Source: Didymodactylos carnosus
Taxonomy: Eukaryota > Rotifera > Eurotatoria > Philodinida > Philodinidae
Length of the DNA stretch: 39,622 nucleotides
Assembly: GCA_905250885.1 (NCBI GenBank)
Contig: CAJNOQ010000883.1
Coordinates: forward strand, 1-39,622
Direction: 5' to 3'
Shown: piece by piece, positions 25,281 through 37,200 of the stretch
How the letters are laid out: each line of letters opens with the position of its first letter
Position numbering within the stretch: the first letter of the stretch is position 1
Notes under the pieces: generated by a model
The model's database searches: none
What the model was told of the DNA's origin: nothing
What the model saw: only the letters and a program-made list of their open reading frames with translations
Program-made: the position numbers and the translations under genes

Positions 25281-26535
25281 AAAATTTCATTAAAACTACT
25301 TTGTTTTGTTTTATTATCAATTTATATTTGATCTAAAACGAAAGAATCTAATTTAGAGAAAATCCGTTTATAGACGATAAGAGGAGGGCTACTTTACCAT
25401 CATTATTAAACAATAGTCTCAATATTTCAGAATCATGTATTTTACTAACTATAATACAACTCAATTTTACAATATTATCATACTTGAAAACTTCTGAGCG
25501 ATAATACGTTTATGATAGAAAAATACTAAAAAGTATATTCATTTGTATCGTCTGAATTGTCATCATTAAAAGATTAATTTTTGGTATTACTTCTTCGGAC
25601 ATATGTCTCTGTCTTTTGTGTAATAGAGTTTCGATGTTATGTACAAAATGCAGTTTATTGTCGAACTTTGGCATTTTTTGAAAATGTAACATACTCAACG
25701 TTATAGTTTTGTCCTATTCACGTTTTACATCAGAGGTGAAATCGTTTCAATTTGGTTTGGGTTCGTTATATTCATAGAAATCGAACTATATTCGAAACAT
25801 CGATTAGACATATCAATGTCACATTTAATTTGTTAGAAACGAAAACATGTACAACCTGTAAAAACCTAAACCAGTAGGGCTCTGTTCAAACATTCATATT
25901 AGAAGTTCTTTGTGATTTGAAATAAAACGAGTGGATATCTTTTGTTGTTAGAAGTGGGCGCATACAATTATTTACTAGACTCGAGTACAGATTTTTGAGT
26001 GCCAGTACTCGTGATTTATCTCAAAAGTACTGATAAAGTATTTGAATACTTTCAAAATATTGACAAAATGTCTTACAAAAAAATTTTTCATAATTTCTAA
26101 AAATTTGCTGATAAAAAAATAGGAAAAAATAGGAAGATTTGAAAAACTATTCAAATTTTGAACAGTGTGAATGAGGAGTTTTGAAGAAAGATAAAATAAT
26201 TTCTTTTTCCTGGAATGTCTCTAATCCTTGCTCGAAAATTGATGAAGATCTCAAGATAACAAAACAAGATAGTAAATGTGACTGGCATACGGGCTTTCAT
26301 CAGAGGCCCACAAGAGAAATTTTCAAAAACCTCCGCAACTCCCGGTGAAAATCTCGCACAATGCAGAATCTCTCTTCAACGCTTTTACGGAATTTTTCAT
26401 GAATGCCTTGTCTATTGGTGCCCAGACAGCACTTGAGTAAAATCTTACGCGAAAAATCATGTTTGTTGTCTATACCATTTGTATTTCCACTGACACAGAT
26501 TTATATTGTGTTTGTATTATGATTATTGAGTGTCC
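25281..26535. other. Intergenic DNA, no gene seen
   Basis: I see no gene. The part from 25940 to 26170, with repeated AGTACT/GTACT words and CTCGAGTAC, looks like degraded repeat sequence; 26180-26470 is somewhat richer in GC. Neither has definable ends. Confidence 0.4.
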
Positions 26536-27022
26536 CGGATTAAATAACATTCTTAGTATTTTCTCTACAACTATCTTTTGTTATGTTCCCAACTCTTAAC
26601 GAAAACATATTTCTGTAGACCTCAAAAATAAAAACTTTAAAAGAAATACTATGAAGCTATAATCTCCATTATTTTGTAACCCAAAGCATAACGAAAGAAA
26701 AGCTTATTTTGAACATAATGGCTTTCATGAAAGTGAAATTTTTGAAGAGCTGCAAAATGGCTGTTTTCTTTGTTTTATGGGGCAAAATATGAAGGACTAA
26801 AATTGAACAAACTGTGCTGTGTGTAACAAAGTAATGGAGATTGACACTCCATAGTATTTCTTCTATAGGTTTTATTTTTGAGGTCTACAGAAAGACGTTG
26901 CTTGTGTTTTTGTAGAGCACCAGCTCAGTACGCACCTAATGAAAACTAACTAAGGGTTGGGAACATAACAAAAAATAGTTGCAGAGGAAATACGAAGAGT
27001 GTTATGTAATACGAAACATCCG
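26536..27022. mobile_element. Long inverted-repeat element, family B (about 490 bp)
   Basis: The left arm (about 26536-26690) and right arm (about 26790-27022) are reverse complements over long blocks: TTTTGTTATGTTCCCAAC, CTGTAGACCTCAAAAATAAA, GAAATACTATG, and AATCTCCATTA. The outermost shared word is CGGAT/ATCCG. The right arm has about 30 bp not present in the left. No open frame of note. It is best read as a foldback MITE. Confidence 0.8.
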
Positions 27023-27241
27023 ATAGATTATTGGTGATCAAAAATAAATCTCTACTTCAGTATGAAAAGATGTTATCAGATGGAAAGCAGATTCCTATGC
27101 ATTTGTATCTAACATTTTTTCACCCCTTTCTCCTTTGAAAAAGATTTTCATTTTCCATTTAGTTGATTGTGAAAAAAGCAAGAATTAACCCACTTGTTTC
27201 ATACTGCAATAGAAGAAGCATGGCTTCTTTGTTCATGCTGA

Positions 27242-27540
27242 ATCAACAATATTTTCTTTATACCATAATAATGTCTTTTACATCTGATACTGCTATGTTC
27301 TCTGTTATTTATTTGAATTTATTCGATCGATCAGAGATCATGAGCATACACAAGTAGCAAAAAGCTAGTACAAGACACTAAACAGGACCTTGCTGTATGA
27401 CCATTCACACACACACATAATCTGTTGGAGCTAGAGAAGAAAAAGAATTAAAGTTAACATAAAATATTAACATAATCGAAGGACAACGTACTGGTTGCAA
27501 TTTTTGATGTCTCTGCTATTCTTCGTCCATTATTTTTTCA
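27242..27540 (-). pseudogene. Truncated copy of PDZD8 exons 18-19
   Basis: The left part (27242-27306) matches the PDZD8 stretch around 32072-32131, covering exon 19. The right part (27421-27540) matches 32126-32250: intron 18 and the start of exon 18, including the block TGGTTGCAATTTTTGATGTC. Orientation is the same as the parent gene. A 114-bp sequence absent from the parent separates the two parts (27307-27420) and is flanked by TCTGTT on both sides (27301-27306 and 27421-27426), so it is an insertion with a 6-bp duplication. Because it includes intron sequence, the copy arose from DNA, not from a spliced transcript. It cannot make a PDZD8 protein. Confidence 0.85.
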
Positions 27541-27597
27541 ATTCCCACGCTAAAGCGTTTGCTAAAGGTGCAATAACGCTTGAAGTAATCCTTGAAC

Positions 27598-27911
27598 ATA
27601 TCACCGAATCGAAAAATTTTAAAAGCTTGTTCGGTCAAAACCGATTAGAGATTCGTCTTTTCCACGGCTGATTATGTGGTACGCAATAACTTTAAGATCG
27701 GAGTACTTTAGAAAAAAAATTTCCTATGGTCTTGCTCAAAAATTTTTCAAAAAGTTACCGTATGGGATCCAAGGCAAAACGATGTCGAAAAATTTTTCCA
27801 AAGTACCCTAATCTAGCAGTTATCGCATACCACATAATCAACCATGGAGAAGACGAATCTGCAATCGGTCTTGACCGAACAAGCTTTTAAAATTTTTCGA
27901 TCCGGTGATAT
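27598..27911. mobile_element. Foldback MITE, family A, copy 2 (314 bp)
   Basis: The ends ATATCACCG and CGGTGATAT pair, and the arms continue inward for about 130 bp through AAATTTTAAAAGCTTGTTCGG and its complement, GATTATGTGGTA and TACCACATAATC, and AGTACTTTxGAAAAA. It corresponds along its length to the 315-bp element at 15489-15803. No coding capacity. Confidence 0.88.
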
Positions 27912-28762
27912 ATTAAGTGATGACTTTTGAGAAGGCTTAAATATCAAGGTGGCACCTTTTGTTGGTCGAAAAGTTGAACCAACACATTTTGTTCGACGTG
28001 TTTTTATGACCTACTTGCAATGGCGTTGATTTTGCTAATTGTTAATGATAATATGTCCGTACTACCGCGTTTACCCGTAGGAAGCATAAGAAGATTCATA
28101 CCTTAGACAATATTTTGTAAAAAAAAAAGAAACAATGTATTGTGAATACATTAACTTTTAAACACACAAACACCCAAATACAACAATAGTTAAATCATAA
28201 AATTAAGGAAACAGAAGTCTACATAAAAAAAGAAATTATTATGACACTGTAGTGCATATATACATAGAACTCCGTCTTTATTCCCCAATTTTGTCGCTAA
28301 TATCCCTTTTACTTTTTCATTTCCTTGTTTGCTGCTGAATTATGATTCGAGCTGCATTCGGAAAAGCGAGCAAAAAAAAGTAACAAAATTTTGTTGACCG
28401 TAACTGTCGAAGTTCGTAAAAATTCACTAAAAAGGGCGCTTTCTAGTCTCACCCTCACAGAGCACTAGTCGGAATCTAGCAGCATCACTACACTATATCT
28501 TCATTTTTTCTGATTTCTCCCAAATACTACAAAATCTTTGTTATAATGCGCATCACTTTCAACAGTTGTTCTCTTCGTTTTGCACAAATAGTCCAATTTT
28601 GCTAATATTTCAATGAAAGTTCGTAAAGTCATCATATCTGTACAATGTAAAAATGTGGAAATTGTAAAAATAAAAAAGCCAGAAAATATGACAAATGGAT
28701 TAGAAAAGCTGAATAAATCATTTGCATGTCAAACGGTTTCAAGTTAGAGACTTTGAATCGAA
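27912..28762. other. Non-coding spacer
   Basis: No gene is visible. A small hairpin around TTGGTCGAAAAGTTGAACCAAC lies near 27964-27985. The rest is AT-rich DNA without recognisable structure. Confidence 0.4.
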
Positions 28763-29587
28763 TTAAGAATAGTCTGGTTCGTAGGGATTTTTATCAAGTT
28801 TTTCAACCTTATTATATCGTTTGCGCAAATATTTTTCGAATTTATCAAGTTTATTATACCGTGTACTCATGTGTGTTTTGACGTTGCCCGAATTCAGTAC
28901 TATGGGGACTGCCGTTCCTGTATCCTCATGGAAAAATATTAAAGCATCATGAGGATCGTTTGGATCTTTATTTTGAACATAATAAACGTGATGTGCTCGG
29001 TCTATGTGATCTATAGTTTTTTTGGTAGTCAAATTTATCTAAGTGGCCCTCTCGTTTTTTTATATCGTCACCATGCTTTGTAATATGTTTGTGTAGATTC
29101 TCAGGAGTCCACTGAAAATTAGAGGGCATATCGTGGGTAGTTCCATCCTTAAGTCTGATTTGTTTCACTTTCTCTGGAACGTTGATACTGCTTTGGCTCC
29201 GAGGTAAGTTTGATATTGCAATATCAAAATATTGCAGTTTTCTCGTTGAGCAGCTTCATTCATGATCCTTTCATTGATTGTTTCATTTTTTGGATCAATA
29301 GATTTTTAAATTTTCTCCGACAAATCTTGAATTATATTTCGGGTAAATACGTCGGTTAGCGGACTGATCACCCCATGTTGTAATAGTTTAAGCATATAGT
29401 TTGTTAGTAAATGTAGGAGATTATCCTGGAAATCTAATTTTTTCTGATGATCACAAACACTCAGCTTTAGTAAAAAGCGTATTATCATGCTTTTATGGTT
29501 TTCTTGACCGTCAAAATCTATTGAATTGATTTTCCTATATCTATTAATATTTTTCACGTCAACGGTTTTCTTGAAATTTTCGATCAA
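28763..29587 (-). pseudogene. Broken gene of unknown function
   Basis: Three neighbouring minus-strand coding-like segments lie end to end in different frames. The upstream one (29587-29306) is helical and ends at a TAA, beyond which the same frame reads on without a stop to about 29172. The middle segment (about 29168-28990) contains THDMPSNFQWTPENLHKHI followed by a KHG motif. The downstream segment (about 29032-28763) is in another frame and ends with a charged repeat-like tail (RYNKLDKFEKY, RYNKVEKLDKN). The last frame change falls at a run of seven A. Further fragments upstream (29588-29840) look coding but hold stops. I do not recognise the family. The compact W-x-H-x-KHG pattern is faintly reminiscent of bacterial or phage-type small nuclease domains, at low confidence. 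Unannotated introns could explain part of the breaks. Confidence 0.5.
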
Positions 29588-29904
29588 ATATCGGCGATAT
29601 TATCATTTTTATTTATATATTTACCCATTCAGTTAACGTGTGTTTTGGACGATTCGAATTGTGATTATTATTGTTTTCATTGTGTTGTTGTATATCATCG
29701 ATATATATATTCATTGAATAATATGTAACAAGATCTCTGCAAGCATTTATTTTAAACTTTTATGAATTTTTTCCGATATTAAAATAGGTTTTAGGATTTT
29801 TAGAAGGAATCGTATCCTTCGGAAAGATTATATCCTCATCATTAACCTAGAGAGACAATTTTCAGTGAAATTTTTTTTTCGAAAACTAAATGTTAAGTAT
29901 GCTA

Positions 29905-30640
29905 TTCAACGCAGTTTTGTCTATTGATCTCAAATATGTTATTAGTCTTGCTTGAAAATAGAAGGGAAGTGAAAAGGATGCAAAATAAGTGAAATGGCAA
30001 AGGTCAACGGTGAGTGCGTAATCTTTTTGACAAAAGTTTCACCTACGTTTTTTAGAACCATTGGTTTCTATGATTATTTTTTCATAATTATGATATGTAT
30101 TGAATGCAGATTCTATAGTAGAAAGAGTGATCTTTAGTTCGTCACCCTCACCCGTCTACGTATGTTTCAATTGTGCGTGCTCGTTCCCAGTGAATACAAA
30201 CGCATAATAGTTAACCTTCATACTTTGACTGGATAGTCTACAGTCATCGAAGAGTATTTGGTGTGAGTTTGAAGTCGAATAGTCGATGTTCCTAGAATGA
30301 GTTATGAATTTTTCTTGGAAAGGACCTCATATCTGAGAACCCCATTTCTAGAGATCTCGATCGTAAAACAGTTGTATTTCAGTGACCATTAACAGCTACC
30401 ACTCTAAATTCATATCGTAAATAGAGGAGAATCAGGACTACATTTTTGTAAAAAGAAAGTTTTCATCTCTCTTGGATCAGGAGTTATTAGCATTTTGCGG
30501 ACAACAAGTAAAACGCTTATATCTTACGAACCATCTAGTAAAAGAGACCCAAACTTGGTGGGTGATCAGCATTCGGTAAGAGCTATGATCACACAAAATT
30601 AGAAGTCTCTAGGTATGATGGTTCTTGAGTTACAGGAGGC
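29905..30640. repeat. Diverged relative of the piggyBac-type MITE
   Basis: This stretch aligns in the same orientation with 23085-23790. Shared blocks include GCAGTTTTGTCT, GAGTTATGAATTTT, TCTCTTGGATCAGGAGTTAT, GTAAAACGCTTATATCT-like and GGTGATCAGCATT. Both ends have decayed, and no TTAA-flanked terminus is certain; a TTAA at 29842-29845 followed by CC is a candidate left edge. Divergence is much higher than expected for two recent copies. Confidence 0.8.
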
Positions 30641-31268
30641 CCGCTACTACTGTGGAGTACTGTAGAATCATAATAGCATTTTTTGTTGTTGTTGTTGTGA
30701 CAAGTATACATAACTCTAAATCCTGAAAATCTTTAATTTAAATACAAAAAGAAATAAGTTCAAACGTTTATATTACACTGATATTCATCTTTCACGCAAA
30801 AAAAAATAAAGACATAACAAAGAAAAAAAATGTTTTTCACCAAAAAAAATACAGATGAGTATATGATATTAAAATTCAGATTACAATTCACAAGAACGTG
30901 AATAGAAAAAAACATGAAAAATTAAAATAGTTGTTTTATCGAACAACAATTTAGAGAAGAACAACTATTACAGAACGTATAGTTTGCAACAAAAATACAA
31001 ACGAACAAACAAGAGTAACCGGACGAATTAAGTAGGCTAACTGTACGAGATTTATTTATTTATTATTAATGGAAACAAAAAAATAATAAACTATGATATT
31101 GCCGTTCGATGTTTTAATATTGAAAAAATGAATTCTATATTGCACTCTAAAATATTAACAAATTGATAATAACAAAAAAGAGAATTAACGGATCATATTT
31201 ATAAAATAAAGACCATGCACAAGACAAAAAATAATTTAGAATTTTATAAATAAGTGAGATTTTTTATT
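30641..31268. other. 3' flank of PDZD8
   Basis: AT-rich, with a (TTG)n tract near 30682-30698 and A runs. No gene is visible. It should hold the 3' end of the PDZD8 transcript. Confidence 0.5.
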
Positions 31269-31274
31269 TTTATT
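31269..31274 (-). promoter_or_regulatory. AATAAA overlapping the PDZD8 stop codon
   Basis: On the minus strand the hexamer covers the end of the last Lys codon, the TAA stop and the next base; a second AATAAA follows within six bases. Confidence 0.5.
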
Positions 31275-34200
31275 TAGATTTCATAGAATCCTTAAGGTAT
31301 TTTTCTCTTTTTTCATCTAAATTTTCCTCCTCCTCTTCCTCCTCTTCATCTCCTTCGATACCACTACTATTTTCAAATGATGATCGTGTATCACTATTTT
31401 CTTGTTCTGTTTCATGCGTTTTTTGTCCATTAAGATTCAACTGTTCCAAACAATATTGTAAACCAGAAAAAAATAATATTACCATTGCAGCTAGAATAGA
31501 AATTAATAGTATATCGTTATTAAAAAATTATTTTCATTTTACCTAATGCTTGAATTTTTTCATCGATATTAGTCACTTTAGATTCAATTTTTCTTTTTTC
31601 ATTTTCATCTGTTACATTTGCACTATCACGTATCATTTCATCACGAGTTTGACATTGTAAATCAATTTCATGCTGCATTCTTGATATCTAAAATGAAAAA
31701 TAAATAAATAAAATTTATCGATCAATTACAAAAGTAAACTGCCTAATCATTTCTCTAAAACAATAACAACAACTTTTAAGTTGTTAGAGATCAACAGTTT
31801 GTTTTCTATCTTATTAAATTAAATTCATATATTTTCACTCTAAAGATGAAGCATATTGTCATACCTCGGACTCAAATTTTTGTTTTCGTTGATTAAGATT
31901 TAATTCTGGAAATAATTCGGGACCAAATTCTTTTGCTTTTGCATACAATGTTGTATGATCAACAGATCGTTCATGTAAAAGATGCTCAAGATTTTTGAAA
32001 TCTGAACTATTATCTGACAAACATTTCTAAATAAGGAAAAAGAAAAAAATCAAACTAAATTACATCATCAACAATATTTTCTTTTTACCATAATAATGTC
32101 TTTTACATCTGATACTGCTATGTCCTCTGTTGGAGCTAGCAAAGAAAAACAAAATTAAAATTAATATAAAATATTAACATAATCGAAGGACAACATACTG
32201 GTTGCAATTTTTGATGTCTCTGTTATTCTTTGTCCATTATTTTTTCGCAATAATGATGCTGATAATGGTGCACGTTTTTGTTTTAAATCACGAAATTTTG
32301 TATAAGCTGAATTTGAAAAACTTGCTAATTTTGATTGACTTTGTTGTGGAGCCATTGTCGATAAACTCTCAGATGAATCATTACGACTATCAATCAATTT
32401 TTTCTCGTTTTGTAAACGATTTTGTGATAATGATGGAGATTGTATGTTACTAATGTTTTCATTACTTTTTGATACATTCGATGGTTTATTAATTGGGTTT
32501 AAGTGTGTTTGATTATCGTTTGTTCTTGAAAATTTATGTGTCAACTTATTATAAACTCGTGATTCAACAGCTGAAAAATATGCCGCAGCTGTGGACATTT
32601 TGCTCGTTGAATGTACCTCATTTGACGTTAATAATCGTGTTGGTATGAGTTCAGAGACATTTTTATTTGTTAGTGAAGAGTCAATAATATCATCATTTTC
32701 TGTTGGTTTTATTGTTGTATTATTCACCTCTTGCTCATTTGATGAAGTCATATTTTTCAAATCATCGTCAGATGGTGTTTTTGTTTGTATTTTTGGAGTC
32801 CTAAAGAAATGAAATAACAGTCTTATGTGATTTTCTTATAACAAAAAAGAGAAATAATTTTTACATTCGTATAAATGGACATTTTATTTGAGTTATACAA
32901 CTTGCTTCACATTTTTTATGAATATTCATTGAGCAAGTGGCACACTTGCGGCCTGCTTTCATCCATATCTGTAAAAACAAAACAACCCTCAGTCTCTCCT
33001 ACAATCATTATACATGAAATATTCTTTGTTTTTACTACCTTTTTGCTACAAAAATCACAAACAGTTGATATAGAAAATGTATGATCTTCGAATGTGTGTT
33101 CATTTGCACTAAAATAAAAAAGAAATAAGATGAATTGAGACGAGTTGAAAAATTTTATTTCTAGAAATATGAACTTCTACCTTTTTGGTGTTTCACTGTT
33201 TGTTTTAATACTATCGATTGGATTTGCTTGTACATTTTTTTCTTTTTCTTTTAATTTTGCACATAGATCATTTAAGACAAGTTCCGTGGTTGTATACTGT
33301 TCTCGCTTTTGAGTAATATCTAAATTTTGTTCAATTTGTGGACGATGTATAATATTTATTGTTATAAAACCATGTGCTAAATTGTCGTCATAACCTTTAT
33401 GTTGAACGAATTCTGCAAATTTTTTGCTAGAAATAATGAACATCCATGCGAGACCGAACAGTGTAAGGAAAGCAGTTTGTCAGTGCTCAACCGTATCAAC
33501 TCACGTTCCTAGCTAGTGATTTTTCATGCAGCAAAATATTTATATTAGTCTCTTGATAATCAAAAAAAAGCCCCGTACATTTTGTGCTTTTGTCTACAGG
33601 TATATCAACAATAATAACATAACGAACGATATAATATATAACATAATGAGACCTTCACCATTAACCGATTTTAGTCATTGATGAGTGAATTACGATTGAA
33701 ATTAGTTTAAAAAAAAATGTCGATTATAAAAAGTAACGATTATTTATCTCACCCATTTGATTCAACCTCTAATAGCCTCACTATCACATATTGTCTATAC
33801 AAGACACAAAAAAATTGTAAAAGATATCTCAAAATATGAAACTATTATTTAAGAAATAATCTAAACTTACATATTTAATAATTTTGGATAAGGTGGAAAA
33901 AAATTGAGTGTTAACTGTGTTTCACGTTTAAAACTCATGTGTGCGTCGAGAACAATTTGACTCAATGGTATACTTGTCTATTAAAGAATGAAAAAAATAA
34001 TATTTAATAGAAATAAAACATAAATTTAAAATTAATCAATGTTATATGCTTACATAACCAATTAGAATAAGTTTTTTTTGTGTTTTAACATCATCATTTG
34101 GCGGTTTACACCACAAACACACATTTAAATATCGTTCACTTTCACCAACTTTCAATTCAAATTTTTCGTTAAATTCAATAGACTAAAGAAAAATAAAATA

Positions 34201-37200
34201 TATTTACAATAATAATAGCTCCATTAAACAAACTAATCATATACCATTTGTGCTTTTTTATATGCTGTTTGTTTAACTTGAAATTGTTGCAATAGATCTG
34301 TATTTACTATACTAAATGTAATATCGCTATTTTTCTAAAATAAAATGAAGAATATAGAAGATTATGCGATTAAACATTCTTTTTCTACCTGAGGTTGTTT
34401 TTGATTAATTTTTACGGTTGATACATCGCTTTTTCCTTCGTCCACTGTTTGTTTTCCATCATCTTTTGTGGTCATCATCGCAATACTTTCAGCTGTTTTT
34501 TGAAATTTTACGGCTATAGAAAATAGGATAGTAAATATTTGTCATTGTTTGACTTCAAGAATTCGTACGAACCAGTTGAAGGAGTACCACGATGACGCAG
34601 AGTCGCATGAGATGATTCATTTAATTCATCTTTTACAGAATTTATCTCAGTATTCTAAAATAATATAAAATAAAACAAAAAGAATTATAAAACTTAATTA
34701 TACTCGTTTAACAAAATTTTACCGAAATATTGAGTTCATTATCGATTGAATTATCTGTTGGAGTTGTAGAACTCTTTGATAGACGTGTGATATTTAGATG
34801 TGGTAGAGCAATTAATATTTTAATTTTATCGCCAGTGTTCTCATTTGTCGTTATTATTGTTTGAGAATCAACTGGTTGACTTGATTTTACTCTTAATAGA
34901 CGATATGCTTGTTTAATAGTTTTAAATTCTTGTCCTTGTATTTTAAGTATAATAGCATTTTGTTGTTCAATAGCTAACATTAAATCATCATCATCTTTTA
35001 TTTCATTTGGTTTTGGTTCAATTTCATCAAGTATAACTTCTGTATTATTCATAAATTGTATTTCTTTTAAAACTATTTTACGTACACGAACAAATTCAAT
35101 TTCTTTTGTCGGCCATAATTCACGTTTTTCAAATAAAATATCTTGCCATGATTTTTCATTTAATATCAATGTGACGAATACTGGTCTATTCTCTAACATA
35201 TTTGGAATGATCAAACGATCACAATTTTTAATTAATACATCATAGACACCTATAAAAAAGAATAATTAATGAACAAAAAAAAAAAAAGAATCACATTTGA
35301 CTTATTAACCTGGTATTAAATTTTTTCCATCGGATGTTTTAACATCGAAATAGTCTGTCTGTTTAGACATTGAAAAAAATGGTTGATAACGTATCTTGTA
35401 ATTGGGCCAAGTTTGTTTTCGTCGAATGGCACGTCTTAACTAAAATTAAACAAGTAAAATCATTCAAATAACTAATCTAATTTATTAATAGATTGAATAA
35501 CACTTGCCTGTGTAGTTATGATCTGAGCCAGCTGAGGACTTTCTCGTGTTTCAAAATATGATTTTACTTCAAAGTCAATTTGCGGTTCCTGTAAGAAAGA
35601 ATAAAATTTATTTTCTTTTGATTATTAATAATAATAATAAAAAAACTGATATTGTACCTGCTTGAAAACTAAAGTCCAATGTGTATATCTAAAAATAGAC
35701 TAAATAAATGATGTTTATATATCATGATGAATATTTTTCATCTTACGGTTCACGTTTGAAATTTAATCTTAGTTGTCCTTCGATACGCTTGATTTTAATA
35801 ATTAACAAACATTTTCTTCCAAAGACAAGTGTCACATTGACAGTCACGCAAAAACCTTCTTTGTAAACAGTATCGAATATCGCAACAAATTCCTAGAGAT
35901 AATAATTGATATATTTCATACTACATAATAGGGGTGCTACTTTACTTTTACTAATTATTACATTATCCGGTAAAAGTAATAAACGTTTGTTACTTATTAC
36001 TGTTAAAAAGGTAATAAATTTTGTTGTTTTATTACTTATTACTTTTCTTCTTATTAGTAATAAGTAAAGTAATAAAAGATTATTACTTGAAAAAAGTAAT
36101 AAGTAATAAAGTAATAAGATTTATTACTTGTTTCCTGGTAATAACTAATACGTTTTATTACTTATCACTTGGCGCAAAAGAACAGTAAAGTGGCACCTTT
36201 ACTGCATAAGTCTAATTTAGGGCCATTTTAAAACTAATCTAGACATAGTTCAAATTAGAGTTATGTTCAAGCTAATTTTAGAATCAGACTAGTCAACTCT
36301 ATCATTGGCCAGTAAAACATAAAATTTTGATAAAAATCAGGAAAATAAACGTTTCACATAATTCTTCAGAAACACTCGAATATTTTCTAGACTCTGCGAA
36401 AAACCAAGGCAAAAAAAGACAGTGCTTTTTCTCACAAAAAAATCCCATAACTATCTCACATGAAAAATAATGAAGTTTGTTGAAGAAAAGTACGAATAAG
36501 GGCTATTTCTCGTGAGATCTTCTGAAAAGCTATCAAAAATTTGATTGTGGAAGCCCCAAAATATTTTTGTAATCAATTCAAATCTGTGAAACTTTTATAT
36601 TCTTTTGCACCAGTCAAGCTCACTTTCACGCGTTAATTATCTCGTTTTGTTGCTACCGCGAGTTTAACATTGCTAATCAACTCGTCCATACACTCCAAGT
36701 TGTCTTTCGATTAATTTGAAGTGAAATACTTCTGATTTTTATCGAAATTCTATGTTTTAATGCGCAATGATGCAGTTGACCAGTCTGATTCTGAAATCAG
36801 TTTTAACATACCTTCAATTTGAACTATATCTAGATCAGTCAGTTTTATACTGATTTGAATTTGAATTATATCTGCGAGAAATACTGATACAACGTACAAA
36901 CCTTAATTAAACCACGATCATCACGTTCAGAATGTTCTAATTTTATATCACTGAAATATGGAAAACCAGCACCAAGACCTTAATAGAAAAATATTGAACA
37001 TGAAAAATCACAAACATACACACTTGTTGCTTACTAAAATCTTGAATTTGAATATTTTGAAGAAATAATTTTCCTGCACGACTATTTTTTAATTCTTTAA
37101 ATTCTGTATTAAGTTTATGTAAAATATATCTGTAAAATTAGAGCGATTAGAATGTATAACAGTAAATATGTAGCAAAAATAACTAACCTTCGTAAACGTG

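Noticed and set aside
28763..29587. Reading the broken gene as programmed frameshifting
   Set aside because: A seven-A run is suggestive, but a separate in-frame stop and a second frame change make decay or missed introns more likely.
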